This document shows, piece by piece, positions 1 through 8,674 of a stretch of 62,301 nt of DNA. Within the stretch, counting starts at the first letter, position 1. Each line of letters opens with the position of its first letter. The position numbers and the translations under genes are program-made. This DNA comes from Eubacterium sp. (GTDB lineage Bacteria; Bacillota; Clostridia; Lachnospirales; Lachnospiraceae): contig JAFWIO010000038.1 in NCBI GenBank assembly GCA_017514785.1, positions 1-62,301 on the forward strand, read 5' to 3'. Below the pieces are notes generated by a model. That model made no database searches. It saw nothing but the letters and a program-made list of their open reading frames with translations, and had not been told where the DNA came from.

Positions 1-43
1 AGTTGCAAAGAAATTATCAAAAGTATCATAAAAGGAGAGAACT

Positions 44-493
44 ATGAAAAAAGCAGAAGTTATTGTTAAGTGGGTGACCGTAGGTTTGATGCTATTGTCT
101 GTGGTAATGTTTTTGTTGCCGTATAGATCGAATGGTAGCGAGAGTATGAACGGCTTAGAAATGGTTAAAGCAACTAATGGAATGCATGGAAGTTGGTTAG
201 CTGAGATGATTATAAGAATAATCATACCTGTAGTATTGATGGTAGTGGCAGGGTTACTACTAATCAAAACCAACTTAGTAACATCTATTATTGCAGCAAT
301 ATGTAGTTTAATCTCATTTGGGATTTATTCAGCATATATAAGTGATTATAGAGGTGATAACTACGGAACTGGAGCAGGATTAGAAATAAATTATATTATT
401 TCAATTCTTGGAATTATTCTACCTATTGTAATTATTGTATTGCACAAGTTGAATGAGAAAAAAGAGGGACAAGCACCTACGCAAAGTGCTTAA
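44..493 (+). CDS. Small four-helix membrane protein, unknown function
   Basis: The product has 149 residues and is not a family I recognise. Four hydrophobic segments are visible at about residues 10-26, 53-74, 80-99 and 115-134. The tail after the last helix is short, charged and Gln/Pro-containing, probably cytoplasmic. The ATG start follows a good AAAGGAGAG ribosome binding site. The gene stands alone, with its own terminator immediately downstream. The window begins 43 bases before it, so its promoter and any upstream partner are mostly out of view. Confidence 0.7.
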   Translation: MKKAEVIVKWVTVGLMLLSVVMFLLPYRSNGSESMNGLEMVKATNGMHGSWLAEMIIRIIIPVVLMVVAGLLLIKTNLVTSIIAAICSLISFGIYSAYISDYRGDNYGTGAGLEINYIISILGIILPIVIIVLHKLNEKKEGQAPTQSA

Positions 494-510
494 TTAATAA
501 TCTATAAAAA

Positions 511-540
511 AAACCGGCTGGGAAACTAGCTGGTTTTTTA
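511..540 (+). terminator. Rho-independent terminator of the first membrane-protein gene
   Basis: A 9-bp stem (511-519 with 528-536, one G-U pair) with an 8-base loop is followed by a T-run. It lies 18 bases after the stop codon. Confidence 0.85.
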
Positions 541-554
541 ATGCCATTCTAATG

Positions 555-583
555 TTCACACTCCATAATAAATATATTATAAT
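555..583 (+). promoter_or_regulatory. Sigma-A-type promoter for the 602 gene
   Basis: TTCACA (555-560), a 17-base spacer, then TATAAT (578-583). It sits just after the terminator of the previous gene and 18 bases before the start codon. Confidence 0.7.
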
Positions 584-601
584 AAACAGCAGAGGTGACA
601 T

Positions 602-1195
602 ATGGCAAACATAGACATTAAAAACCTAGAATACAGAAAACCTAATGAAGAAGAATTAAAAGAAATCAGAAAGAATCTTTCTATTCATAATAGAAAAGTT
701 TTCTTTATAAGATTTGCAATTATATTCTTTGGCTTTGCAGTGTGTATGCTATTCCAATACTTTGGACAGTTCCATAGATACACATACAATGTTTGGGCAA
801 GATTTATTGCGGATCAGTGGTTAATCATTTTGATTTTCATCGTGTTAAATGTGATATCAATTATCCCATTGATTTATGCGCGAATCACTGTTAAGGACAT
901 TGAATTTCATAGATTTAAAGTTCTAAAGAAGATAAAAGTAGCTGAAGTTCAAAATGCAGGAGAAGATATTGGAGATGGAATGACAGGGTTCTTTGGCGGA
1001 GGCAAAGTAAGATATAAGTATTTAATGGTGGAAGATGCTGAGACGGATGAAAATGTAGTGGGTAAAGTTTTCATAAGCGGTCCGATGGAATTTTCTTCAG
1101 TGAGAGAAGGAGATGAAGTGATAGCAGAAAAGGTCCCATACGAAGATCACCACAGATTCTATTATGTGACAGCATTATATACAAAAAGAAAGTAA
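602..1195 (+). CDS. Two-helix membrane protein with a cytoplasmic C-terminal domain, unknown
   Basis: The product has 197 residues. Two transmembrane helices are seen at about residues 33-54 and 72-92, followed by a soluble domain of about 100 residues with alternating hydrophobic and charged residues and a Gly-rich turn near residue 135. I do not recognise the family. The ATG is preceded by GAGGTGA and by a good promoter, so it is a single-gene unit, closed by a terminator shared with the convergent PTS operon. No signal peptide or catalytic motif is apparent. Confidence 0.7.
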   Translation: MANIDIKNLEYRKPNEEELKEIRKNLSIHNRKVFFIRFAIIFFGFAVCMLFQYFGQFHRYTYNVWARFIADQWLIILIFIVLNVISIIPLIYARITVKDIEFHRFKVLKKIKVAEVQNAGEDIGDGMTGFFGGGKVRYKYLMVEDAETDENVVGKVFISGPMEFSSVREGDEVIAEKVPYEDHHRFYYVTALYTKRK

Positions 1196-1197
1196 TA

Positions 1198-1231
1198 AAA
1201 AAGCTGATTGGAAAATCCAATCAGCTTTTTC
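1198..1231. terminator. Bidirectional terminator between convergent transcripts
   Basis: A near-perfect 15-bp stem (1198-1212 with 1216-1230) has A-runs on one side and T-runs on the other. It can therefore end both the 602 gene (plus) and the fru-pts operon (minus, stop at 1248). Confidence 0.9.
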
Positions 1232-1247
1232 TAATATGTATTAAAGA

Positions 1248-2948
1248 TTAAACTACACTGTCTAAATACTCTAACACTTCAGCTTCAGTAGTCATGCTCA
1301 TGATTTTGTCAGCCACCTTATCTGCCTCATCTTTCGTCCATTTAGCGATTGTTCCACGTACCTTTAGTACTGAAGGAGCAGAAACACTAAACTCTGTTAA
1401 ACCGAAAGAAATGAGCAGTGGAATCATCTTTGGATCAGCAGCAGCTTCGCCACACATTCCAACTGGAATGCCTGCGTCGCGTCCATTCTCGATAATGCTC
1501 TTAATCATTCTTAGAACACTAGGTTGGAATGGAGAGTAGAGGTAAGCCACGTCGCTATTTCCTCTGTCAGCCGCCATTGTGTAACCTGTAAGGTCATTTG
1601 TTCCGATACTGAAGAAATCAGCTTCCTTAGCAAGCAAATCTGCTATTACACCAGAAGCAGCAGTTTCTGTCATAACACCCACTGGGATGTCCTCATTGAA
1701 ATCAACTCCAGCTTCCTTAAGTTCTGCTTTACATTCTTCCACTAAAACTTTTCCTTCGCGAAGTTCTTCTACAGCAGTGATAAGTGGGAACATTATTCTC
1801 ACATCACCAAAAGCACTCGCTCTCAAAATAGCCTTAATTTGGCTCTTGAACATATTTTTATTCTTCAAACAATATCTGATAGCTCTAAATCCCATAAATG
1901 GATTTTCTTCTTTTTCTAATCCAAGATAAGGGATTTCTTTGTCGCCACCGATATCGAGTGTACGAATAATCAAACCCTTGCCCTTTAGTGTAAGAGCAGC
2001 TTGTTGATATGCTTCAAATTGCTCGTCCTCAGTTGGAATAGCATCTCTATCCATAAATAAGAACTCAGTTCTGAATAATCCAACACCTTCGCCGTCGGCT
2101 GCCATAGCCTTTTTGGCATCTTCTGGATTTCCGATGTTACAGAATAGTTCGTATTCTGTACCGTCAGCTGATTTTGTAGGTTGGCCGCGGAAGTTTTCCA
2201 GCTCAGCCTTTTCTTTTAGATATTCCTCGCGCTTTGCGGTATATTCGCTAACCTCATCGTCTGATGGATTCGCAATCACTACGCCCTCGCTTCCGTCTAC
2301 AATCACCTGATCACCATCAGCCACAGAAGTAGTAGAGTTTTCTACGCTAAGTACTGCTGGAATCTCAAGAGCTCTAGCAAGAATAGCAGAGTGAGATGTC
2401 TGGCTTCCTGTTTCTGTGATGATGCCAACTATATTGTCTTTGTTGATGCCGGCTGTCATAGATGGTGTGACTTCGTTCGCCACTACCACAGTGCCAGCAG
2501 GGGCATCGCTAATCTTCACAGTTTTTACTCCAAGCAAAATGCTAAGCATTGCAGTTTTGATGTCTTTGACATCGGCCGCACGTTGCTTCATCATTTCGTC
2601 AGGAATCTGCGAAAACATTTCCATATACTTTGTATATGTAACGTCGATTGCTTCCTCGGCGCACTTGCCGTCGTTTATCATCCCAGTTACTTCGCCATCC
2701 ATCATTGGATCTTTTGCCATCTGGATGTGGCCTTCCAAAATCTCGGCTTCCTTTGCGCCGGCAGATTCTTTCAAAGCCTCAGCCTGCTCCACAGTTTCCG
2801 CGCAGAAATCCTCTAACGCATCTTGATAGCGCTTGATTTCCGCATCTGTGTCAGACACATCCTTTGGTGTATAGTCTAAGGAATGCTCCTCAATAATCAT
2901 TACTTTGCCAATTCCGATTCCTTCGGAGGCAGCTACACCTTTTAACAT
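1248..2948 (-). CDS. ptsI: PTS enzyme I (phosphoenolpyruvate-protein phosphotransferase)
   Basis: Enzyme I takes phosphate from phosphoenolpyruvate and passes it to HPr, starting the sugar phosphotransferase cascade in the cytoplasm. At 566 residues the protein is full length. The phosphorylated histidine lies in GSQTSHSAIL (His186). The C-terminal PEP-binding barrel shows FRTEFLFMDR (about 292-301), RTLDIGGDKE (329-338), FFSIGTNDLTGYT (445-457) and the catalytic Cys499 in GMCGE. It is the last gene of fruK-fruA-ptsH-ptsI, 17 bases after ptsH, so the general PTS proteins are co-transcribed with the fructose transporter. The ATG follows a GAGGTGA site on the minus strand. Confidence 0.97.
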   Translation of the reverse strand: MLKGVAASEGIGIGKVMIIEEHSLDYTPKDVSDTDAEIKRYQDALEDFCAETVEQAEALKESAGAKEAEILEGHIQMAKDPMMDGEVTGMINDGKCAEEAIDVTYTKYMEMFSQIPDEMMKQRAADVKDIKTAMLSILLGVKTVKISDAPAGTVVVANEVTPSMTAGINKDNIVGIITETGSQTSHSAILARALEIPAVLSVENSTTSVADGDQVIVDGSEGVVIANPSDDEVSEYTAKREEYLKEKAELENFRGQPTKSADGTEYELFCNIGNPEDAKKAMAADGEGVGLFRTEFLFMDRDAIPTEDEQFEAYQQAALTLKGKGLIIRTLDIGGDKEIPYLGLEKEENPFMGFRAIRYCLKNKNMFKSQIKAILRASAFGDVRIMFPLITAVEELREGKVLVEECKAELKEAGVDFNEDIPVGVMTETAASGVIADLLAKEADFFSIGTNDLTGYTMAADRGNSDVAYLYSPFQPSVLRMIKSIIENGRDAGIPVGMCGEAAADPKMIPLLISFGLTEFSVSAPSVLKVRGTIAKWTKDEADKVADKIMSMTTEAEVLEYLDSVV

Positions 2949-2965
2949 TTAGTCACCTCGTTTCC

Positions 2966-3229
2966 TTATTCGCCAAAGCCGCTTTCGATCATTTCACAAG
3001 CCTTCGCCAAAGCCGCCTCTTCATCAGGACCTTCGCAAACAACTTCTAGTTCATTACCACATTTGATGCAAGCAGCCATTATGTTCATTAGACTCTTTGC
3101 ATTAACATCAACACCGTTGTGTTTTAGTGTGATTTCAGAAGTAAATGCACCCATTTCTTTGGCGAAGTCTGATGCTGGACGCATGTGAAATCCTTGAGCG
3201 TTAACTACTGTTAGTTTCTTTGATACCAT
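2966..3229 (-). CDS. ptsH: PTS phosphocarrier protein HPr
   Basis: HPr (87 residues) carries phosphate from enzyme I to sugar-specific EII proteins. His15 lies in the classical active-site context GFHMRPAS. Ser46 lies in AKSLMNIM, the site phosphorylated by HPr kinase in Gram-positive bacteria, so a role in carbon catabolite control is likely although hprK is not in the window. The gene lies 14 bases after fruA and 17 before ptsI, in one operon. Its length is typical of the family. Confidence 0.97.
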   Translation of the reverse strand: MVSKKLTVVNAQGFHMRPASDFAKEMGAFTSEITLKHNGVDVNAKSLMNIMAACIKCGNELEVVCEGPDEEAALAKACEMIESGFGE

Positions 3230-3243
3230 TTTGTTTCTCCTTA

Positions 3244-5301
3244 TTATTTATTTTTACCTTTTAATAGTGTTAGTATTGCGCATGCTACTACTGAACCTAT
3301 AACTAATGCTAAAAGATACATCAATGCGTGTCCTATAGTAGCAACAACAAAGATTCCTCCGTGTGGAGCCATCAATGTACATTTGAACAACCATGACAAG
3401 AATCCGGCCACACCAGAACCTATCATACAAGCTGGAATTACTTTAAGCGGATAAGAAGCTGCATATGGGATAGCACCTTCAGTAATAAATGAAAGTCCCA
3501 TAATATAGTTTACTGGTCCGCTCTTTCTCTCAGATTCTGTCCATCTATTCTTGAATAATGTAGTTGATAATGCGATTGCAATAGGAGGTACCATACCACC
3601 AATCATAACTGCAGCCATAATCATATAACCAGTATCGTTCTGCATTCCGAGACCAACAACCGATCCAAATACATAAGCAGCCTTGTTAAATGGTCCACCC
3701 ATATCGATAGCCATCATAGCAGCTAGAATAAATCCGAGTAACAATCCTAAGTTATTATTATTTAACCAGATAAGTCCGTCGTTAAGACCTGTGTTTATAA
3801 CGCCCATAATTGGGTTAACTGCACACATCATAACAGCGACAATACCTAAACCAGCCAATGGATATAGTAGAACCGGTTTAATGCCTTCTAATGCATCAGG
3901 TAGCTTATCACAAAGCTTCATAAATAGTTTAATAATTAAACCACCCAAGAAACCAGCTAGCAATGCACCTAGGAAACCAGCCGGAACTATATGAGCAAGT
4001 TTTTCCATAGAATCTGCATCTTTTATGGCAGAAGTAACCATATCAACAGTTCCTTTTCCATTCTTGAAAGCATCCAAATTAAGTGCTCCCATAAAGAAAG
4101 AATTCCAATCTGGAGCTCCCGGGAATTTGAATGTTGCACCAGATGCTGCCATCAAACCACCAACGATACCAACTAGAAATCCAGGACGATCAGCTATAGA
4201 CATAGCAATGAAGCCTGCAAGTATTGGTAACATTAATCCAAATGATAATCCACCAATAGTCTTAAACCAAGCTGATACAGGAGTTCCTGTACCAAAGTTT
4301 CCATCCATTGGAACACCCGCAATTGTATCAATCAAGAATGCGATTGCGATAAAGATACCACCAGCTACTACGAATGGTAGCATGTGTGATACACCGTTCA
4401 TCAAGTGTTTGTATAGACGACGTCCGAAACTGTCGCTATCTGAAGCAGCAGCACTAGAGTCATCTTTCTTCTCAGCCTTAAATGCAGGAACGTCTCCACT
4501 TAATACTTTTTCAATTAATTCTTTTGGTTTGTGAATACCGTCAGCTACCTTTGTAGATAGAACAGGTATTCCGTCAAATCTAGCTGTTTCAACACTCTTG
4601 TCAGCTGCTATGATAACACCATCACAGTTTTTGATATCATCAGCAGTAAGTGCATTTTTAACACCGCCAGATCCGTTTGTCTCTACCTTAATATTAATGC
4701 CCATTTCTTTGCCGGCCTTTTCTAGGTTTTCGGCAGCCATATAAGTATGAGCAATACCAGTAGGACAAGCTGTTACAGCCACGATAAATTTTTCGTCTGA
4801 TAAAGCCTCAGTTTTATCAGCTAAATTTGTAGTAGCATCAGCTTCTTTCTCAGCCTCTTTGGCTTCGATAATACTCAAGAACTCTTCTGGAGTCTGAGCC
4901 GCTTTTAACTTAGAAGTAAACTCTTCATCCATCATCATTCTCATTAGATTTGCCAAAACTTCTAGATGAACATCGCCATCAGTAGTAGCAGCAATCATAA
5001 AGAACAATTTGCAGTCTGCGCCGTCTGGCGCATCATAGTTAACACCACTTGGAACAGTGATGGCACTAAGTGCTGGAGCCTTAACAGCTGTGCTCTTAGC
5101 GTGAGGAGTGGCAATCTCATTTCCGATAGCAGTAGTGCCCATCTCTTCACGCGCAAGAATGTCTTTGGTGAAAGCATCCTTATCAGTTAAGTTTCCACTT
5201 TTGTCGTGGAGGTCTACCAGTTTCTCGATGACAGCATTTTTATCCGCTGCGGCCACGCCCAGCTCAATGCTATCAACTTTTAGTAAGTCTTTAATACGCA
5301 T
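3244..5301 (-). CDS. fruA: Fructose-specific PTS permease, fused EIIABC
   Basis: This 685-residue fusion imports fructose and delivers fructose 1-phosphate. The N-terminal EIIA domain (about 1-145) has its phospho-histidine in ATPHAKS (His67). An Ala/Glu/Lys-rich linker leads to EIIB (about 170-270), with the phospho-cysteine in TACPTGIAHT (Cys179). After a second charged linker, EIIC (about 300-680) forms the membrane channel with many hydrophobic segments. The A-B-C order and length match the Firmicutes FruA family. The gene sits between fruK (57 bases upstream) and ptsH (14 bases downstream). The start ATG follows AGGAGG. Confidence 0.95.
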   Translation of the reverse strand: MRIKDLLKVDSIELGVAAADKNAVIEKLVDLHDKSGNLTDKDAFTKDILAREEMGTTAIGNEIATPHAKSTAVKAPALSAITVPSGVNYDAPDGADCKLFFMIAATTDGDVHLEVLANLMRMMMDEEFTSKLKAAQTPEEFLSIIEAKEAEKEADATTNLADKTEALSDEKFIVAVTACPTGIAHTYMAAENLEKAGKEMGINIKVETNGSGGVKNALTADDIKNCDGVIIAADKSVETARFDGIPVLSTKVADGIHKPKELIEKVLSGDVPAFKAEKKDDSSAAASDSDSFGRRLYKHLMNGVSHMLPFVVAGGIFIAIAFLIDTIAGVPMDGNFGTGTPVSAWFKTIGGLSFGLMLPILAGFIAMSIADRPGFLVGIVGGLMAASGATFKFPGAPDWNSFFMGALNLDAFKNGKGTVDMVTSAIKDADSMEKLAHIVPAGFLGALLAGFLGGLIIKLFMKLCDKLPDALEGIKPVLLYPLAGLGIVAVMMCAVNPIMGVINTGLNDGLIWLNNNNLGLLLGFILAAMMAIDMGGPFNKAAYVFGSVVGLGMQNDTGYMIMAAVMIGGMVPPIAIALSTTLFKNRWTESERKSGPVNYIMGLSFITEGAIPYAASYPLKVIPACMIGSGVAGFLSWLFKCTLMAPHGGIFVVATIGHALMYLLALVIGSVVACAILTLLKGKNK

Positions 5302-5358
5302 CTTTTTACCTCCTTTGTAAATTTTGCATATATAATTAAAATCCGAAAATTTAATTAC

Positions 5359-6261
5359 CTAAAATTTTTCAAGAAGTTCGTTAATCTTTTCCTTTGTCGC
5401 AAGCCATGGAAGGAAAGCAGTAGCATTTCCGCAAACGCTTCCAAGAGTAAGAGCATAAGAGTAGCTGTTTTTCATTTCGTATCCAGCCACAAAACCTGCC
5501 ACCATAGAATCGCCAGATCCCACAGTATTAACAACCTTCTCCTTAATAACGCCAGCCTCGTGAATCTGTCCGTCCTCATCCACAAGCATAGCGCCATCTC
5601 CACCCAGTGAGATTAGTACATTCCTAGCGCCCATATCCTGAAGTTTCTTTGCGTAAGTTATGATGTCTTCTTTAGTCTGAACGTCCACGTCAAAGATTTC
5701 AGAAAGTTCCTGTTTGTTTGGCTTAATTAGGAATGGTTTATATTTAAGTGAGTTAACTAAAAGTTGCTTGGTTGCATCAACTACTATGCGAACGTCTTTG
5801 TCAGAGATTCGCTCGAGCATTCTCTCATAAGTATCGTCCGGCAAAGTATTTGGAATACTTCCAGCAAGAACTAAAGTGTCACCATCTTGAATATGGTCCA
5901 CCTTCATCATTAAAGCCTCTAGTTCATCCTCAGCTATATCCGGTCCTTGTCCGTTTATCTCAGTTTCTTCGCCGGCCTTAATCTTTACGTTGATTCGAGA
6001 AATTCCACTCTTAAGTCTAATGAAATCTGTAGTCACGTAAGTGTTTGCGACCCATTTGTCGATAGCGTCACCCACAAAACCTGCAATAAAACCGAGAGCA
6101 GTGCTAGGAATATCTAGCTCCGCTAAAACCAATGAAACATTGATTCCTTTTCCACCACAATAATACTCTTCGCTATTTGAGCGATTAGTTATTCCCATAT
6201 GGAGTTCATCCATACGCATAATATAATCGATAGCTGGGTTAAGAGTAACTGTATAAATCAT
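5359..6261 (-). CDS. fruK: 1-Phosphofructokinase (PfkB family)
   Basis: The enzyme phosphorylates fructose 1-phosphate, the FruA product, to fructose 1,6-bisphosphate. It has 300 residues, normal for FruK. The N-terminus TVTLNPAIDY and the GGKGINVS sugar-binding motif mark the family, and NTVGSGDSMVAG near residue 250 is the PfkB signature with the catalytic Asp. It is the first gene of the operon, with a GAGGTGA site before the ATG. No DeoR-type fruR gene lies beside it, which is common in related operons, so the regulator must be elsewhere. LacC/tagatose kinase is an alternative PfkB function, but the context favours FruK. Confidence 0.93.
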   Translation of the reverse strand: MIYTVTLNPAIDYIMRMDELHMGITNRSNSEEYYCGGKGINVSLVLAELDIPSTALGFIAGFVGDAIDKWVANTYVTTDFIRLKSGISRINVKIKAGEETEINGQGPDIAEDELEALMMKVDHIQDGDTLVLAGSIPNTLPDDTYERMLERISDKDVRIVVDATKQLLVNSLKYKPFLIKPNKQELSEIFDVDVQTKEDIITYAKKLQDMGARNVLISLGGDGAMLVDEDGQIHEAGVIKEKVVNTVGSGDSMVAGFVAGYEMKNSYSYALTLGSVCGNATAFLPWLATKEKINELLEKF

Positions 6262-6289
6262 TCGATCACCTCTATATTAAATTTTTGAC

Positions 6290-6315
6290 TGAATAAAAAA
6301 GTCCGTCACTATTCA
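6290..6315. promoter_or_regulatory. Dyad upstream of fruK, possible operator
   Basis: TGAATA (6290-6295) and TATTCA (6310-6315) form an inverted repeat in the fruK leader region. The half-sites are short, so this is a weak candidate. No clear -35/-10 pair for the minus strand was found in this interval. Confidence 0.25.
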
Positions 6316-6412
6316 ATCATCGCTAAGTCAATTATCTCACATATTGCGACAAAATGACAGTTGATATTTGCTCTTTGTTTTTGAAATGGTGGCATTTTTA
6401 GGACCATTTTGC

Positions 6413-6440
6413 TTGATATAGTATGCTCTAATGGTATAAT
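6413..6440 (+). promoter_or_regulatory. Promoter of the DUF1015 gene
   Basis: TTGATA (6413-6418), a 16-base spacer, then TATAAT (6435-6440). The predicted transcript has a leader of about 57 bases carrying the palindrome at 6471-6489. Confidence 0.75.
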
Positions 6441-6470
6441 AGCAAAGGTGAGAAATCACATATAAAGAAT

Positions 6471-6489
6471 AGTTCGAAACGGTCGAACT
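6471..6489 (+). promoter_or_regulatory. 7-bp palindrome in the leader, next to the ribosome binding site
   Basis: AGTTCGA (6471-6477) and TCGAACT (6483-6489) are a perfect inverted repeat around a 5-base centre. It ends 14 bases before the ATG at 6504 and directly upstream of the GCGAGGA ribosome binding site. It could be a roadblock operator or a leader hairpin affecting translation. Confidence 0.45.
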
Positions 6490-6503
6490 GAAGCGAGGAA
6501 AAA

Positions 6504-7703
6504 ATGAGTTGTTTTTATCCGGCAGATATACTTTTGCCGAAGAATGCTAGTAAGGAAGATATGCAAAAGTGGGCGGTTATAGCCTGCGATCAGTACACTT
6601 CAGACGAGGAGTACTGGGAAGATGTAAAGGAAATAGTGGGCGATGCGCCATCTTCTCTAAACATTATGCTTCCTGAAATTTATCTGGAAAAAGATAATAC
6701 AGAAAAGATTGAGAAAATCAATGCGAAGATGCAGGAGTACTTAGATAACGACATGTTTGAAGAGTACAAGGATGCAATGATATACGTGGAAAGACAAGTC
6801 GGCGACAAAGTACGTAAAGGCTTGGTGGGAATGGTTGACTTAGAGCAGTATGACTACACACCAGGTAGTAAAACTTTGATTCGCGCTACAGAAGCTACTA
6901 TCATTGATAGACTTCCACCTCGAATCAAGATTAGAAAGAATGCTCCGCTTGAAATGCCACATATTTTGATGCTCTTTAATGATGCAAACAAAACTATCGT
7001 AGCACCTCTAGAGGCTAGAAAAGATGAGTTAGAAGTGGTTTATGATTTCGACCTTATGAAAGACGGCGGTCACATCACTGGATACTTGCTTACTAAAGAG
7101 ATGCAACAAGATGTGGAAAAAGCGTTAGATAAATTTGCCGACGAAAACGATGGTTTGCAGTTTGCCGTGGGCGATGGTAACCATTCTTTGGCGGCGGCGA
7201 AGGCATGTTATGAGAAGGACAAAAATCCTTTGAACAGATATGCACTAGTTGAGATTGAAAATGTGCACAACAGTGCTCAGGAATTTGAATCAATCTTCCG
7301 TGTACTATTTAATGTAGATGCAGAAAACTTCCTAAGCGAGTTTAAAGATTACACTATGCAAAACGGCATGGGTGGTATGCAGAAGTTCAAATACTACGTG
7401 GGCGACGAAGAAGGCGAGTTTGAGGTGAAAGCCACCGCCAAACTTCCAGTTGGGACGCTACAGGGATTTATTGACCTTTATATAGAAGAAAACCCTGAGG
7501 TTAAAGTGGATTACATTCACGGACAGGACGTAGTTAAGAAGTTAGCTAAGAAAGAAAACACACTTGGCTTTATATATGAAGGTATTAAGAAAGATAATTT
7601 CTTTGACGCGATTATCCAAGATGGTTCGCTTCCAAGAAAGACTTTCTCTATGAACGAGGCTGATGAGAAGAGATTTTATATAGAGACAAGGAAAATTAGA
7701 TAA
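6504..7703 (+). CDS. DUF1015 family protein
   Basis: The protein has 399 residues, typical for DUF1015, a family widespread in Clostridia without an assigned role in most members. The N-terminal part (AVIACDQYTSDEEYWED, about residues 24-40) and the central motif VGDGNHSLAAAKACYE (about 221-236) are family hallmarks; the DGNHS segment looks like a ligand or active-site loop. No signal peptide or transmembrane helix is seen, so it is cytoplasmic. The gene is single, with its own promoter and terminator, and is divergent from the fructose operon. I do not assign a reaction. Confidence 0.85.
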   Translation: MSCFYPADILLPKNASKEDMQKWAVIACDQYTSDEEYWEDVKEIVGDAPSSLNIMLPEIYLEKDNTEKIEKINAKMQEYLDNDMFEEYKDAMIYVERQVGDKVRKGLVGMVDLEQYDYTPGSKTLIRATEATIIDRLPPRIKIRKNAPLEMPHILMLFNDANKTIVAPLEARKDELEVVYDFDLMKDGGHITGYLLTKEMQQDVEKALDKFADENDGLQFAVGDGNHSLAAAKACYEKDKNPLNRYALVEIENVHNSAQEFESIFRVLFNVDAENFLSEFKDYTMQNGMGGMQKFKYYVGDEEGEFEVKATAKLPVGTLQGFIDLYIEENPEVKVDYIHGQDVVKKLAKKENTLGFIYEGIKKDNFFDAIIQDGSLPRKTFSMNEADEKRFYIETRKIR

Positions 7704-7710
7704 AAATGTG

Positions 7711-7752
7711 AAAAAAGTGAACAGGTAAACTGATTACCTGTTTACTTTTTTT
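7711..7752 (+). terminator. Terminator after the DUF1015 gene
   Basis: A long stem (7711-7728 with 7734-7751, one G-U pair) with a 5-base loop and flanking A/T runs. Its 3' end overlaps the -35 region of the next promoter. Confidence 0.88.
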
Positions 7753-7769
7753 ATTAAACTCACTATAAT
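7741..7769 (+). promoter_or_regulatory. Promoter for the secreted-protein cluster
   Basis: TTTACT (7741-7746), a 17-base spacer, then TATAAT (7764-7769). Transcription would begin near 7776, which coincides with the first possible start codon of the next gene. Confidence 0.6.
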
Positions 7770-7775
7770 AAAAAG

Positions 7776-8135
7776 GTGAGAAGAAATAGAAATGTGACAA
7801 TTGTTATCGTGACAACAGCAATAATTGTTTTGATAAGCATTTTTGCTGTTTTTTTAGTTGTAGATAACGATTCAAAGAAACAGAATAAAAATGCGGAGAC
7901 TTCTTTGACGCAGGCGAGCGACAAAGAGGAAGGTAAAGACGTCAGCAAATCCAGTAAAGCGGATCAGAAGATTACAGTGGAGGTGGACGTCCATAAAAAA
8001 CCGTCCGCACAAAAGAAGAAAGATAAAAAATCTAAATCTAAAAAAAGCAACAAGAAGAGCAATTCTGGCAAAGCGAAGCAGAGACAGAATGACAATTCCT
8101 ACGAGGGACTACCAATTGATTGGTTTGACGAATAA
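7776..8135 (+). CDS. Membrane-anchored lysine-rich small protein
   Basis: The 119-residue product has one N-terminal transmembrane helix (about residues 7-28) followed by a highly charged, Lys/Ser/Asn-rich extracellular tail with runs of KKxKK. I do not recognise a family; the tail may bind cell-wall polymers by charge, an inference only. The start is uncertain. The in-frame GTG at 7776 falls inside AAGGTGAG, which itself resembles a ribosome binding site for the in-frame GTG at 7794 (113 residues). It probably heads an operon with the two secreted genes downstream (gaps of 15 and 8 bases). Confidence 0.6.
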   Translation: MRRNRNVTIVIVTTAIIVLISIFAVFLVVDNDSKKQNKNAETSLTQASDKEEGKDVSKSSKADQKITVEVDVHKKPSAQKKKDKKSKSKKSNKKSNSGKAKQRQNDNSYEGLPIDWFDE

Positions 8136-8150
8136 AAGGGGACGATTCAT

Positions 8151-8666
8151 ATGAAAAGAAAAATTATAACAATTGCAATGGCGATGGTTCTTTGCCTCAG
8201 TCTAGTGTTTAGCACTGGAGCAGCCACAAAACCTAGACTGAATTATACTAAGGTTGACTTAGTGAAGGGTATGAAATTTAAGCTTAAAGTCAAAGGCAAA
8301 AAAATCAAAAAGAAAAAATTCAAGTCAACAAATAAAAAAGTGGCAACTGTAAGTAAAAAAGGTGTTGTTACGGCTGTGAATGTTGGAATTTGTAAAATAA
8401 AGGTTGTAGTTAAACTTAAAAATAAAAAAGTTAAGAAACTCACATGCAAGGTTAGAGTTCTTAGAAAAAAGATTCAGTATAAAGTGGAGCCGACAAAGGC
8501 CCAAAGTGAAATTACAAAACCGGCGGAGACTACCATAGAGGTGCCAACCAGACGCGACCCAGAAGACATAACAATACAGGTGCCAACTAGGACGCCAAGG
8601 GAAACAACCACACCGGTAGAAACTACAGAGAAACCAACACATAACTTACCAGATATTCAAATATAG
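8151..8666 (+). CDS. Secreted protein with a Big2-like Ig domain and Thr/Pro-rich tail
   Basis: The protein has 171 residues. A signal peptide is clear (basic start, hydrophobic core to about residue 22, then GAA). Residues about 27-105 resemble a bacterial Ig-like group 2 (Big2) domain, with SKKGVVTAVNVGICKIKV matching the usual SxxGxVTAxxxGxxxI pattern. The domain is unusually lysine-rich. Residues 110-171 are Thr/Pro/Glu-rich with a near-repeat (EVPTRRDP and QVPTRTPR), a typical extracellular linker. No LPXTG anchor follows. Lying between a membrane-anchored protein and a large beta-helix protein, it is probably part of one cell-surface unit. Confidence 0.72.
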   Translation: MKRKIITIAMAMVLCLSLVFSTGAATKPRLNYTKVDLVKGMKFKLKVKGKKIKKKKFKSTNKKVATVSKKGVVTAVNVGICKIKVVVKLKNKKVKKLTCKVRVLRKKIQYKVEPTKAQSEITKPAETTIEVPTRRDPEDITIQVPTRTPRETTTPVETTEKPTHNLPDIQI

Positions 8667-8674
8667 AGGAGCTT

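Noticed and set aside
2391-2826. Open frames of 136-141 codons on the strand opposite ptsI
   Set aside because: They run antisense within a well-supported enzyme gene, have no ribosome binding site and encode unlikely Cys/His- or Ser-rich sequences.
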